A stretch of 17,610 bases of DNA from UBA668 sp049318165 (GCA_049318165.1 JBMOGW010000048.1:1-17610), one strand, 5' to 3'; shown: positions 6,789 to 14,643, counted from the stretch's first letter. Notes: generated from the letters alone by a model not told the origin. Program-made: numbers and translations.

Positions 6789-8078
6789 ATGAGCACGCCG
6801 CCCCGACCCCCCAGCGTGGACGCGCTGGCACGGGCGATGGCACCGGCGGGCCTGCCGCACGCGGTGAACGTGGAACTGGCCCGCGAGGCCGTCGCCGCAG
6901 GCCCCGAGGCGTGGGGCACGGAGGCCGCGCTCGCGCGTGCCGAGCGGCAGCGCCGGTTGCTGCTCTCGCCCGTCGTCAACGCGACGGGCACGCTGCTGCA
7001 CACCAACCTCGGCCGTGCGCCGTTCACGGTGCACCACCCGGCACAGGCGATCAACGTGGAGTTCGACCTCACCACCGGCGAGCGCGGGTCGCGCCAGGCG
7101 GCCGTCGGTGGGTTGCTCGCACGGCTGTGCGGCGCCGAGGCCGCGATGGTCGTCAACAACAACGCTGCGGCGGTGTTGCTGGTGCTGGCGGCGCTGGCGA
7201 ACGGGCGCGACGTGTTGGTGAGCCGCGGCGAGAGCGTGGAGATCGGCGGCGGCTTCCGCGTGCCGGAGGTGATGGAGCAGAGCGGCGCCCGGCTCGTCGA
7301 CGTCGGCACCACCAACCGCACCCGCCTGTCGGACTACTCGAAGGCACTCGGCCGGAAGAGCGTCGACGCCGCCCTGGTGCTGAAGGTGCACCCGAGCAAC
7401 TATCGCGTCGAGGGCTTCGTGGAGGACACGCCCGTCGAACAGCTGGCGACGCTGCCCGTACCCGTGGTCGCCGACATCGGCAGCGGTCTGGTGGACGCCG
7501 GCACGCCGTGGCTCGGTGGGCCGCCGCCCGCATGGCTCGCCGGTGAACCTGCGGCCCGCCAGACGCTCGCCGCCGGGGCAGCGCTGGTGACCTTCAGCGG
7601 CGACAAGCTGCTCGGCGGACCGCAGAGCGGCATCATCGCCGGCGACGACGCGCTGGTCGCAGCATGTGCTCGTCACCCGCTCGCCCGTGCGCTGCGCCCC
7701 GGGGCGCACGTGCTGCTCGCACTGCAGGACGCCACGCTGGCGTACCTCGACCGCAGCGCGGCGCGCACCATCCCGTTCTGGCAGATGGTCGCCGCGCCGC
7801 TGGACGAACTGCGCCACCGCGCGGAGGCCGTCACCCGTGCCGCCGGTGTCGGCACCGTGGTCGACAGCGAGGCGATCCCCGGCGCCGGAAGTGCACCCGG
7901 CACGACCATCCCATCGGTCGCGGTCCGTGTGGCAGGCGACCACCTGGCGGCGCTGCGGGCGCTGCAGCCGCCCGTCGTGGCGCGGGCGCGTGACGGCGCC
8001 ACGCTGCTCGACCTGCGCAGCGTGCACCCCGACGACGACCGGCATCTGGTGGAGGCACTGCGCGCATGCGCGTCGTAG
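6789..8078 (+). CDS. selA: L-seryl-tRNA(Sec) selenium transferase
   Basis: A PLP-dependent enzyme that converts Ser-tRNA(Sec) to Sec-tRNA(Sec) using selenophosphate from SelD. The protein has 429 residues, slightly shorter than the E. coli enzyme (about 463). Recognisable SelA blocks are VNATGTLLHTNLGRAPF (near 60-76), the NNNAAAVLL segment, SRGESVEIGGGFRVP (about 140-160), TTNRT, KVHPSNYRVEGF, and the PLP-lysine loop FSGDKLLGGPQSG with K273. The order and spacing match the family. The N-terminal domain (1-55), which contacts tRNA(Sec), is present but short. The stop overlaps selB by 13 nt, so the two are translated together. No selC or selD gene is seen nearby. Confidence 0.97.
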   Translation: MSTPPRPPSVDALARAMAPAGLPHAVNVELAREAVAAGPEAWGTEAALARAERQRRLLLSPVVNATGTLLHTNLGRAPFTVHHPAQAINVEFDLTTGERGSRQAAVGGLLARLCGAEAAMVVNNNAAAVLLVLAALANGRDVLVSRGESVEIGGGFRVPEVMEQSGARLVDVGTTNRTRLSDYSKALGRKSVDAALVLKVHPSNYRVEGFVEDTPVEQLATLPVPVVADIGSGLVDAGTPWLGGPPPAWLAGEPAARQTLAAGAALVTFSGDKLLGGPQSGIIAGDDALVAACARHPLARALRPGAHVLLALQDATLAYLDRSAARTIPFWQMVAAPLDELRHRAEAVTRAAGVGTVVDSEAIPGAGSAPGTTIPSVAVRVAGDHLAALRALQPPVVARARDGATLLDLRSVHPDDDRHLVEALRACAS

Positions 8079-9778
8079 CCACGGCCGGCCACGTCGACCA
8101 CGGCAAGTCGTCACTGGTGCAGGCACTCACGGGCACCAACCCCGACCGTTGGGACGAGGAACAGCGCCGAGGCCTGACCATCGACCTCGGCTTCGCGCAC
8201 ACCACCCTGCCCGACGGCGAGGGCGTCAGCTTCGTCGACGTGCCGGGGCACGTGCGTTTCCTGCGCAACATGCTCGCCGGTGTCGGCGGCGTGGACGCGT
8301 GCGTGTTCGTCGTCGCTGCCACCGAGGGGTGGAAGCCGCAGAGCGAGGAGCACCTGCGCATTCTCGAGCTGGTCGGCCTGCGCCACGGCATCGTCGCGCT
8401 GACCAAGGTGGACGCGGTCGACGACGAGTGGCGCGAGCTGCAGGAGATGGACGTGCGCGACCACCTGGCGGGCACGTTCCTGGCGGACGCGCCGATCGTC
8501 GGCGCCAGCGCGATCACCGGCACCGGCATGGACGACCTGCGCGCCTCGCTGGCCCGCCTGGTTGCCGAGACGCCCTCGGCGCACGACGCGGCCCGCCCAC
8601 GGCTGTGGGTGGACCGCGTGTTCGCGGCGAAGGGCAGCGGCACCGTGGTGACCGGCACGCTCACCGGCGGCGCGGTGCGCGTGGACGACCAGTTCCACGC
8701 CGGCGGCCACCCGGTGCGGGTGCGCGGCATCCAGTCGCACGGCGAACGTCATGACGGCATCGGCCCCGGCAACCGCGTGGCGCTGAACCTGGTGGGGGTC
8801 GACCACACCGACCTGCAGCGCGGCGATGCGGTGGTGGTGCCGTCGCAGTGGCGGCCGACACGGCGCTTCGACGCGACGCTGCGCGTGTTGCCCTCGTTGA
8901 CCCACGAGGTGTCGCGCCGTGGCGCCTACGCCGCGTACATCGGGTCGGGCGAGTTCCCCGTGAGGCTCCGCGTGCTGGGCAGCGAGCGCATCACACCTGG
9001 CGGCGAAGGGCTGGTGCGGCTGCACCTCGACAGCGAGCTGCCGCTGGTGCGCGGCGACCGGTTCGTGTTGCGCGAGAGCGGCCGCGACGAGACCATCGGC
9101 GGTGGTGAGGTGCTCGACGTGCGCCCGGTGCTGCCGGCATCGAAGGCGCGGCCCGATCGCGACGTGGACCGTGTCGTCGACGAGCACCGCTGGATCGACG
9201 CCGACGACTTGTGGGCGTTCACCGGCGATCGCCGCGCGCCGACGCTCGGCCGCTGGGTGGTGTCGCCCGCCGCGCTCGAGGCGACGATCGGCGACGTGCG
9301 GGCGCGGGTTGCCGCGGCGGGCGAGCTGGGCCTCGACGTCGCGTCGCTCGACGAGCGGGCGCGCACCGCGCTGTCGACCCTCGAGGATGTGGCCGTGGAC
9401 CAGGGCCGCGCACGGCCGGCTGCGGCCCGTGACCCGCTCGCCGACCACCCGGTGCTGGCGCTGCTGCTCGCCGGTGGCGCCGCGCCGCCCGAGCCGACGG
9501 GCGTCGACAAGATGCAGCTGCGCGAGATGGTGCGCCGCAAGCTGGTGGTGGAACGCGACGGCCTGTACTTCCACCCCGAGGCCATCAACGGTGCGGCCCG
9601 CACCGCCGCCGAGCTGTTGCGCGCGAACCCCGACGGCTACACGATGAGTCAGTTCCGCGAGGCGCTGGGCATCACCCGCAAGCACGCCTTGCCGCTGGCC
9701 AACGAACTCGACGCACGAGGGATCACGCGCCGCCGCGACGACCTGCGCATCGCCGGCCCCAAGCTGCCCGCGGTCTGA
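8066..9778 (+). CDS. selB: Selenocysteine-specific elongation factor SelB
   Basis: A GTPase that carries Sec-tRNA(Sec) to UGA codons marked by a SECIS element in the mRNA. The protein has 570 residues, somewhat shorter than E. coli SelB (614). The G domain shows G1 AGHVDHGKS (7-15), G2 RGLTIDLGF (T38), G3 DVPGH (58-62) and TKVD (113-116) as G4. The beta-barrel domains include GSGTVVTGTL, typical of domain 2. The C-terminal end (about 460-570) holds winged-helix units, with KMQLREMVRRKLVVERDGLY and an ITRKHALPLANELDARGITR recognition helix that binds SECIS. The ATG lies inside the end of selA, with GGAGG (8051-8055) 10 nt before it, so it uses an internal ribosome-binding site. It ends next to a convergent hydrolase. 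Confidence 0.97.
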   Translation: MRVVATAGHVDHGKSSLVQALTGTNPDRWDEEQRRGLTIDLGFAHTTLPDGEGVSFVDVPGHVRFLRNMLAGVGGVDACVFVVAATEGWKPQSEEHLRILELVGLRHGIVALTKVDAVDDEWRELQEMDVRDHLAGTFLADAPIVGASAITGTGMDDLRASLARLVAETPSAHDAARPRLWVDRVFAAKGSGTVVTGTLTGGAVRVDDQFHAGGHPVRVRGIQSHGERHDGIGPGNRVALNLVGVDHTDLQRGDAVVVPSQWRPTRRFDATLRVLPSLTHEVSRRGAYAAYIGSGEFPVRLRVLGSERITPGGEGLVRLHLDSELPLVRGDRFVLRESGRDETIGGGEVLDVRPVLPASKARPDRDVDRVVDEHRWIDADDLWAFTGDRRAPTLGRWVVSPAALEATIGDVRARVAAAGELGLDVASLDERARTALSTLEDVAVDQGRARPAAARDPLADHPVLALLLAGGAAPPEPTGVDKMQLREMVRRKLVVERDGLYFHPEAINGAARTAAELLRANPDGYTMSQFREALGITRKHALPLANELDARGITRRRDDLRIAGPKLPAV

Positions 9779-9793
9779 CCGCGACCCCTTTCA

Positions 9794-9834
9794 TGTCATG
9801 CGTTGACCACAAGGTTCGACATGAGTGCATGACA
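9794..9834. terminator. Nested inverted repeat between convergent genes
   Basis: TGTCATGC (9794-9801) pairs perfectly with GCATGACA (9827-9834). Inside, GTTGACC (9802-9808) and GGTTCGAC (9813-9820) can pair around an ACAA loop with one bulged U. A competing pairing joins TCATGTC (9791-9797) with GACATGA (9818-9824). It sits 15 nt after the selB stop and before the end of the convergent hydrolase gene. A bidirectional terminator is the simplest reading. No T-tract is present. Confidence 0.5.
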
Positions 9835-9864
9835 CGAACGAGGATCCCTGCCGCGCGAGGGGCC

Positions 9865-10734
9865 CTACAGCTCGCGGATCCGACGCAGGCCCTTGCGCTG
9901 CCTGGCGGGCGCCTTCAGCTCGAGATCTCGTGCAGCCTGCGCGACCTTCACGTCGTTGGTGATGATCTCGCCGAACTGTGCGGGGTCGGCCAACAGCCAG
10001 CTGTGCGAACCCTCCACCACGGTGCCCTCGACCCCCGACGCGATGCACAGCGCCTCGAACGACTCACGCGGGATGATGCCGTCACGGGTGCCCCAGATGA
10101 TGCTGATCGACAGACCGCTGTCGCGCAGCGACTGCAGCTCGGCGCGCAGGTCGGCACGCCGTGCGAGGTTGGCCACCTTCACGATGGCCCGCGGGTTGCG
10201 CACCAGGTTCGGCAGCAGGTCCTCCGCCACCACCGGCAGCACCCGGGTCGCCTGACGGATCGGCCACACGTCGCCCGGGAAGTGCAGGCCCCAGTCCCAC
10301 AGTGGGCGTTCGGTGATGCTGCGCAGCGTGCGGCCGCTGCGCCATGACGACCCGCCGATCGAGTTCACCAGCACCAGGCTGCGTACCCGGTCGCGATGGT
10401 CGTGCGCGAAGCGCACCGCCACTCCGCCACCGAACGAATGGCCCACCACGACGGCCGGCTCGTCCACGTCGAGCGCCTCCAGCAGCTCGGCCACCCACTG
10501 CGCGTAGCCGCGCAGCGAGAACTGGTCGCCGGGCAGTTCGGGCGTGCCACCGAACCCGGGCATCGCCGGAGCGATGACGCGGCAACCCTGCGACGCGATC
10601 TCTTCGATGACGCTGCGATACGTGTGCTGCGCGAGCGCCCAGCCGTGCAGCATCACGACCGGCAGACCCTCGCCAGCGGTGCTGTAACCCGCCGGCCGAC
10701 CCTGCACGAACGTGCGCTTGTCGACGACGATCAC
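9865..10734 (-). CDS. Alpha/beta-fold hydrolase
   Basis: A 289-residue alpha/beta hydrolase. Residues 26-35 (VVMLHGWALA) form the oxyanion-hole region with the HG motif. PAMPGFGGTP (56-65) is the typical loop after strand 4. The nucleophile elbow VGHSFGG puts Ser at 100, followed by acid D218 in WGTRDGIIP and base H244 in EGSHSW, so the triad is complete. The GTG at 10734 is chosen because upstream residues belong to the NfeD gene's overlapping region and the frame loses family resemblance there; no strong Shine-Dalgarno is seen. It begins 13 nt after the NfeD stop on the same strand, so the two are probably one operon. The substrate is unknown. Its closeness to a membrane-quality-control type protein hints at ester or lipid chemistry only weakly. 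Confidence 0.88.
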   Translation of the reverse strand: MIVVDKRTFVQGRPAGYSTAGEGLPVVMLHGWALAQHTYRSVIEEIASQGCRVIAPAMPGFGGTPELPGDQFSLRGYAQWVAELLEALDVDEPAVVVGHSFGGGVAVRFAHDHRDRVRSLVLVNSIGGSSWRSGRTLRSITERPLWDWGLHFPGDVWPIRQATRVLPVVAEDLLPNLVRNPRAIVKVANLARRADLRAELQSLRDSGLSISIIWGTRDGIIPRESFEALCIASGVEGTVVEGSHSWLLADPAQFGEIITNDVKVAQAARDLELKAPARQRKGLRRIREL

Positions 10735-10747
10735 GAGGGCACCGCGA

Positions 10748-12208
10748 TCAACGCGAGGCGTCGTCCGCGGACTGCTGGTCGAGTTCGCTGATGTCGGTGT
10801 CACCCTTGCCACGACGCTCGCGGTAGTCGCGTGCGCCACCCTCGGCCGGCTCGACCTCCAGGGTGACACCGTCGATGGCGACGACGCGCAGCTCGGCCCC
10901 GGCGGCGATGGGCGTGGCGCGGTTGGTGCGCGCCCGCCACTTCGACTCGCCCACCTGCGCGACGCCTTCGGGGCTGATGGCTCCGACGGCGGTGCCGGTG
11001 GAGCCGAGCATCCACTCGCGGCCGATCGTGGGCGTCGCGAAGCGGGTGCGCACCATCGACGGCATGCCGACGATGAACGTCAGCAGGATGCCGATGACGG
11101 CGACGATGAGCGTGATCCAGCTGAGGCGCAGATCGTTCCCCGGGACGGGCTCGTAGAGGAACCAGGCACCGAGCACGAAGAGCACGACACCCACCCCGGT
11201 CCAGAACCGTGGGATGCCGACCTGGACGTCGACCGCGAAGGCGAGCATCGCCAGCAGCAGCAGCACCAGTGCGCCGGTACGGGTGGGCAGTGCCGAAAGG
11301 CCGTAGCAGCCGAGGACGGTGAGCACGGCGCCGACCAGACCGGCCACGCCGACGCCGGCGGTGAAGAACTCGAAGATCAACAGGCACAGGCCGATGATGA
11401 AGAACAGGAAGGCGATGGGCGGGCTGGCGACGGTGTGCATCAGCTCTTCGATCAGGCCCAGCGAGGTGAAGCGCACGAGCGTGGCCACGTTCTGGGTCTC
11501 GCCGCTGTCGCTCAGCTCCTGCGACACCGTGTCGAGCACCGTGCCGTCGTCGAGGGTCACGCCGTCCATCGCCAGCACCATGCTGCGCACGGTGGGCACA
11601 CCCTGGTCGGGCGTGTCGAGCTTGAGGACACCGGCGTCGCGTGCTTCGCCGAACGACATCGAATCGTTCTTCAGCTGGTCGCCGTTGGGTCCGAGGTCGA
11701 CCTGTCGTTCGCCCTCGAGCCGGATGAGGTCGGTGGTATAGCCGAGGCGGCTGCCGGCCACCATGGCGGTGACGTCGGCGACACCGAACAGCTGCGCCGG
11801 CAGGCCGTAGGCACGTGCACCGGACGACGGCCCCACCCAGATACCGATGGCGATCTTCGCGTCGGCCACGGACTGCAGCAGACCCTTCATGTCGTCCCGG
11901 GAGACGATGGCGCCGCGGGTGTTCATCTGCAGGATCAGCGCTTGCGAGCCGTTGTTCTCGGCCCCCTGGATCGCGTCCTTCACCGACTGCACCTGGACGT
12001 CGTCGAACAGGCCGGACACCTGCAGCACGTCGACGGGCGCGAGATCGGCGGACACCGAGTCGGTGCCGGAATCGGTGGTGGTCCCCGTCGTGCCGGCCAC
12101 CGTCGTGCCGGTCTCGGTCCTCGACGCATGCGCCGTGGATCCGAGCAGCGACAGCCCCGCCAGCCCCGCAAGGGGCGTGAGAAGTAGAGCGATCGCTAGT
12201 CTGCGCAC
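10748..12208 (-). CDS. NfeD-family membrane protein with serine-protease-like (ClpP-fold) domain, Ser apparently lost
   Basis: A 486-residue long-form NfeD protein. Order: signal peptide (1-28, RRLAIALLLTPLAGLAGLS), Thr/Gly-rich linker (30-50), ClpP-fold protease-like domain (about 55-245), membrane segments from PPIAFLFFIIGLCLLIFEFF onward, and a C-terminal OB-fold NfeD domain (GSTGTAVGAISPEGVAQVG). In active long NfeD proteases a GARAASAG-type stretch carries the Ser; here GARA (130-133) is followed by Y-G-L-P, and the usual DTPGG is NTRGA (96-100). Hydrolysis by the Ser/Lys dyad is therefore unlikely. GTG 12208 is decided by GGAGG at 12214-12218, 5 nt away. By family it should partner SPFH/flotillin-like membrane proteins; none is seen here. 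The start codon faces that of the ATPase gene. Confidence 0.88.
   Translation of the reverse strand: MRRLAIALLLTPLAGLAGLSLLGSTAHASRTETGTTVAGTTGTTTDSGTDSVSADLAPVDVLQVSGLFDDVQVQSVKDAIQGAENNGSQALILQMNTRGAIVSRDDMKGLLQSVADAKIAIGIWVGPSSGARAYGLPAQLFGVADVTAMVAGSRLGYTTDLIRLEGERQVDLGPNGDQLKNDSMSFGEARDAGVLKLDTPDQGVPTVRSMVLAMDGVTLDDGTVLDTVSQELSDSGETQNVATLVRFTSLGLIEELMHTVASPPIAFLFFIIGLCLLIFEFFTAGVGVAGLVGAVLTVLGCYGLSALPTRTGALVLLLLAMLAFAVDVQVGIPRFWTGVGVVLFVLGAWFLYEPVPGNDLRLSWITLIVAVIGILLTFIVGMPSMVRTRFATPTIGREWMLGSTGTAVGAISPEGVAQVGESKWRARTNRATPIAAGAELRVVAIDGVTLEVEPAEGGARDYRERRGKGDTDISELDQQSADDASR
12197..12202 (+). promoter_or_regulatory. -10 element of the first Get3-like ATPase gene (leaderless)
   Basis: TAGTCT fits TANNNT and ends 8 nt before GTG 12211. 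It lies inside codons 3-4 of the divergent NfeD gene. No -35 consensus is visible. Confidence 0.5.
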
Positions 12209-12210
12209 AA

Positions 12211-13089
12211 GTGCCTCCGAGAAAGAGCGTGGATCCGCTGCAGTTCGTCTCCACCGCCCGGGTGGCCGTCGTGGCCGGCAAGGGCGGGGTTGGGAAGACC
12301 ACGGTAACGGCCGTTCTTGCGCGAGCGGCAATCCGTCGCGGACTTCGCGTGCTGGTCGTCGAGCTCGACGGCAAGCCCACCCTGGAGGCCCTGCTCCCGG
12401 GCGTGGAGGTGCTGCACATCTCGGCCTCGGCCGCCCTCGGCGAGTACCTCGACACCCACGGTCTGTCCCGCGTCGCGAAGCGCCTCGCCACCAGCGGGAT
12501 CATCGACGTCGTGGCCACTGCCAGCCCCGGCATCGACGACATCGTGGTGCTCGGCAAGATCAAGCAGCTCGAGCGCAGCGACCACTACGACCTGGTCCTG
12601 GTGGACGGACCGGCCGCGGGGCACGCCATCACCTTCCTGCTCGCTGCGAAGGGGCTGTTGGCGACGGTGCGCGGCGGGCCGATCGCGCAGCAGGCGACCG
12701 AGGTGGCGGCGATGCTGGCCGACCCAGCGCGCTGTCAGGTGGTGTTGGTGACCCTGCCCGAGACGACACCGGTGAACGAAGCGGTGGAGACCGCCGCCGC
12801 GTTGCGCGAACGCATCGGCCTGTCGCTCGGCCCGATCGTGGTGAACGCCGTCGACGAGGGCACCCAACTGGCGGCCGAGGCCGCTCCCGAGGGATCAGCG
12901 CTGCGCGATGCCGCCGAGTTCCGCAACGCCCGCCGGACGATGCATGCCGCCGAGCGCGCCCGGCTGGCGGCCGAACTGGACCTGCCGCAACGGGTGCTGC
13001 CGCTCGTGCCGGGTTCGGTGCTCGACGCCACTGCCGTCGACCGTCTGGCGGACGACCTCGCGGGCAATCCGGTCGGAGGCACCCGATGA
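12211..13089 (+). CDS. Get3/ArsA-like ATPase, first of pair (BagA/Rv3679-like)
   Basis: A 292-residue SIMIBI-class ATPase of the ArsA/Get3 group. The deviant Walker A is GKGGVGKTT (23-31) with the signature Lys K24. LVVELDG (48-54) and LVLVDGPAAGHAITFL (switch II) follow. The adjacent similar gene indicates a heterodimer. In mycobacteria the corresponding pair is Rv3679-Rv3680 (BagAB), a Get3-like complex proposed to act in membrane-protein targeting; the match here is by gene pairing and motifs. It lacks an obvious arsenite-binding Cys set, so arsenite export is unlikely. GTG 12211 is chosen from the -10 spacing; GTG 12229 is the alternative. The stop overlaps the next ATG by 4 nt (ATGA). 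Confidence 0.86.
   Translation: MPPRKSVDPLQFVSTARVAVVAGKGGVGKTTVTAVLARAAIRRGLRVLVVELDGKPTLEALLPGVEVLHISASAALGEYLDTHGLSRVAKRLATSGIIDVVATASPGIDDIVVLGKIKQLERSDHYDLVLVDGPAAGHAITFLLAAKGLLATVRGGPIAQQATEVAAMLADPARCQVVLVTLPETTPVNEAVETAAALRERIGLSLGPIVVNAVDEGTQLAAEAAPEGSALRDAAEFRNARRTMHAAERARLAAELDLPQRVLPLVPGSVLDATAVDRLADDLAGNPVGGTR
12214..12218 (-). promoter_or_regulatory. Ribosome-binding site of the NfeD gene
   Basis: On the minus strand this is GGAGG, 5 nt before GTG 12208. It decides that start. It also lies inside codons 2-3 of the divergent ATPase gene, so the NfeD transcript must begin inside that gene. Confidence 0.75.
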
Positions 13090-14165
13090 CCGCCACCCTG
13101 GCCGACCACCTCGCAACCGCGGAGGTCCTGGTGTGTTGCGGCTCCGGTGGCGTCGGCAAGACCACGACTGCGGCGGCGCTCGGGCTGGAAGCCGCGCACG
13201 TCGGTCGCCGAGCCGTCGTGGTCACCATCGACCCGGCGCGACGCCTGGCCGACGCGCTGGGCGTGCCCGGCGGACTGACCAACGATCCCGTGCGACTGGA
13301 CATCGACGCGCCCGGCGAGTTGTGGGCGCTGATGCTCGACACGGCGAGCACCTTCGACGGTCTGGTGCGGGCGAACGCGGCCGACGATGCGCAGGCCGAA
13401 CGCATCCTCGCCAACCGGTTCTACCGCAACGTGGCCGGCAGCCTGTCGGGCACCCAGGAATACATGGCCGCCGAACGGCTGCACGCGCTGCATCACGACG
13501 AGCGTTTCGACCTGGTCATCGTCGACACACCACCGACGCGCAACGCGCTCGACTTCCTCGACGCACCGAACACACTGGCCCGATTCATCGACCACCCGCT
13601 CTTCAAGATGCTGATGCTGCCCACGCGGCGAGGCATGAAGGTGTTCAACATCGCCGCCCAGCCGGTGCTGAAGACCATCGGCAAGGTGGTCGGCGGCGAC
13701 GTGCTGGCGGATGCCGTGGCGTTCTTCCAGGCGTTCTCGGGAATGGAGACCGGCTTCCGGGAGCGGGCCGACGAGGTGATCGCTCTGCTCGCCGGCGACG
13801 AGACCCGCTTCGTGCTGGTGGCGTCACCCCGCGCCGACACGATCGACGAGGCGAAGTACTTCGCCACGCGCCTGCAGCGCAGTGGGCTGACGGTCGGCGC
13901 CGTGGTGGTGAACCGCTGCACGCCGACGTTCGGTGACCCGCCGGCCAAGCGGCCGCGTGCCGCTGCACAGGCCGCGCTGTTCGACAACCTGGTGGCCCTG
14001 CGCGAGACCGCCGTCGCCGAACGGGCACACGCGTCGTACCTGCTCGCATCCGACGCGTTGCCGCCGGCCGTGCACACCACCTTCGTGCCGACCCTCAAGG
14101 GCGACGTGCACACGATGAGCGGTCTGGAGGACATCCGCTTCCTCCTCTTCCCGGCCACCCGATAA
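13086..14165 (+). CDS. Get3/ArsA-like ATPase, second of pair (BagB/Rv3680-like)
   Basis: A 359-residue SIMIBI-class ATPase. Its P-loop reads CGSGGVGKTT (18-27): the conserved second Lys K25 is kept, but the signature Lys of the deviant Walker A (K24 in its partner) is Ser20. TIDPARRLADALG matches the switch I/ArsA signature, and IVDTPPTRNALDFLD is switch II. A hydrophobic central region (KMLMLPTRRGMKVF, then AVAFFQAFSGMETGF) fits the helical client-binding domain of Get3-like proteins, which the shorter first subunit largely lacks. The two are probably an asymmetric heterodimer. The ATG overlaps the first gene's stop (ATGA). Near the end, a TAA stop doubles as the -10 of the next gene. Confidence 0.88.
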   Translation: MTATLADHLATAEVLVCCGSGGVGKTTTAAALGLEAAHVGRRAVVVTIDPARRLADALGVPGGLTNDPVRLDIDAPGELWALMLDTASTFDGLVRANAADDAQAERILANRFYRNVAGSLSGTQEYMAAERLHALHHDERFDLVIVDTPPTRNALDFLDAPNTLARFIDHPLFKMLMLPTRRGMKVFNIAAQPVLKTIGKVVGGDVLADAVAFFQAFSGMETGFRERADEVIALLAGDETRFVLVASPRADTIDEAKYFATRLQRSGLTVGAVVVNRCTPTFGDPPAKRPRAAAQAALFDNLVALRETAVAERAHASYLLASDALPPAVHTTFVPTLKGDVHTMSGLEDIRFLLFPATR

Positions 14166-14168
14166 CGT
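14163..14168 (+). promoter_or_regulatory. -10 element of receiver gene, built on the upstream stop codon
   Basis: TAACGT fits TANNNT and ends 7 nt before GTG 14176. Its first three bases are the TAA stop of the preceding ATPase gene. No Shine-Dalgarno sequence is present upstream of GTG. Confidence 0.5.
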
Positions 14169-14175
14169 CTCGGCC

Positions 14176-14628
14176 GTGCACATCCTGCTCGCCACCGACG
14201 CGACCTACGTCGCCACCGACGTCACCAGCGCACTCAGCGGCCCCGACATTCGGTTCACGCTCTGCACGGAAGGCCGCGAGGTCAGCCGACTCGTGGCGAA
14301 CGGCGACGTCGACCTGGCCATCCTCGATCTGCAGATCGGGTCGAAGGGCGGCATGGCCGTCACGATGGATCTGCGTCTCGACGAGAGCGCCGGCCGCGTA
14401 CCCGCTGTGAAGGTGCTGATGCTCCTCGACCGCAAGGCCGACGTGCACCTCGCGAAGCGTTCCGCCGCCGACGGCTGGATCACCAAGCCGTTCGATCCGC
14501 TGTCGTTGAAGCGTGCGGTGAAGGCGGTGCTCGAGGGTCCGGCTGCAGACGCTGCAGGCGCGACCGACGCCGCCGATGAGGCGGCCGGAATCGAATCGAC
14601 TGAGGAAGAACCCGCAGTCGCCGGATAG
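14176..14628 (+). CDS. Stand-alone response-regulator receiver domain protein
   Basis: A 150-residue CheY-like receiver without an output domain. The acidic pocket has D8 (family usually has two acidic residues; position 7 is Thr), phospho-acceptor D51 in LAILDLQIG, and K104 in WITKPFDP. The switch Thr/Ser after strand 4 (LMLLD) appears to be Leu83 or Leu84. Residues 125-150 form an Ala/Asp/Glu-rich acidic tail. No histidine kinase is nearby. It follows the Get3-like pair by 10 nt and may use its own leaderless promoter. The partner and output are unknown; it could act through protein-protein contact with the ATPase pair, but that is inference. Confidence 0.82.
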   Translation: MHILLATDATYVATDVTSALSGPDIRFTLCTEGREVSRLVANGDVDLAILDLQIGSKGGMAVTMDLRLDESAGRVPAVKVLMLLDRKADVHLAKRSAADGWITKPFDPLSLKRAVKAVLEGPAADAAGATDAADEAAGIESTEEEPAVAG

Positions 14629-14643
14629 CATCGTGCATCGCTA

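Noticed and set aside
6657..8126. Minus-strand frame opposite selA
   Set aside because: Antisense shadow; selA motifs are complete on the plus strand.
9779..9864. Possible selC (tRNA-Sec) after selB
   Set aside because: No cloverleaf, no TCA anticodon loop and no 3' CCA; only a nested inverted repeat is present.
10712..12187. Long plus-strand frame opposite the NfeD gene
   Set aside because: Repetitive Gly/Asp/His composition. The minus strand has signal peptide, membrane segments and an OB domain.
12211..14165. Arsenite efflux ATPase (arsA)
   Set aside because: No ars neighbours and no clear metalloid-binding Cys set; paired arrangement fits the Get3-like BagAB type better.
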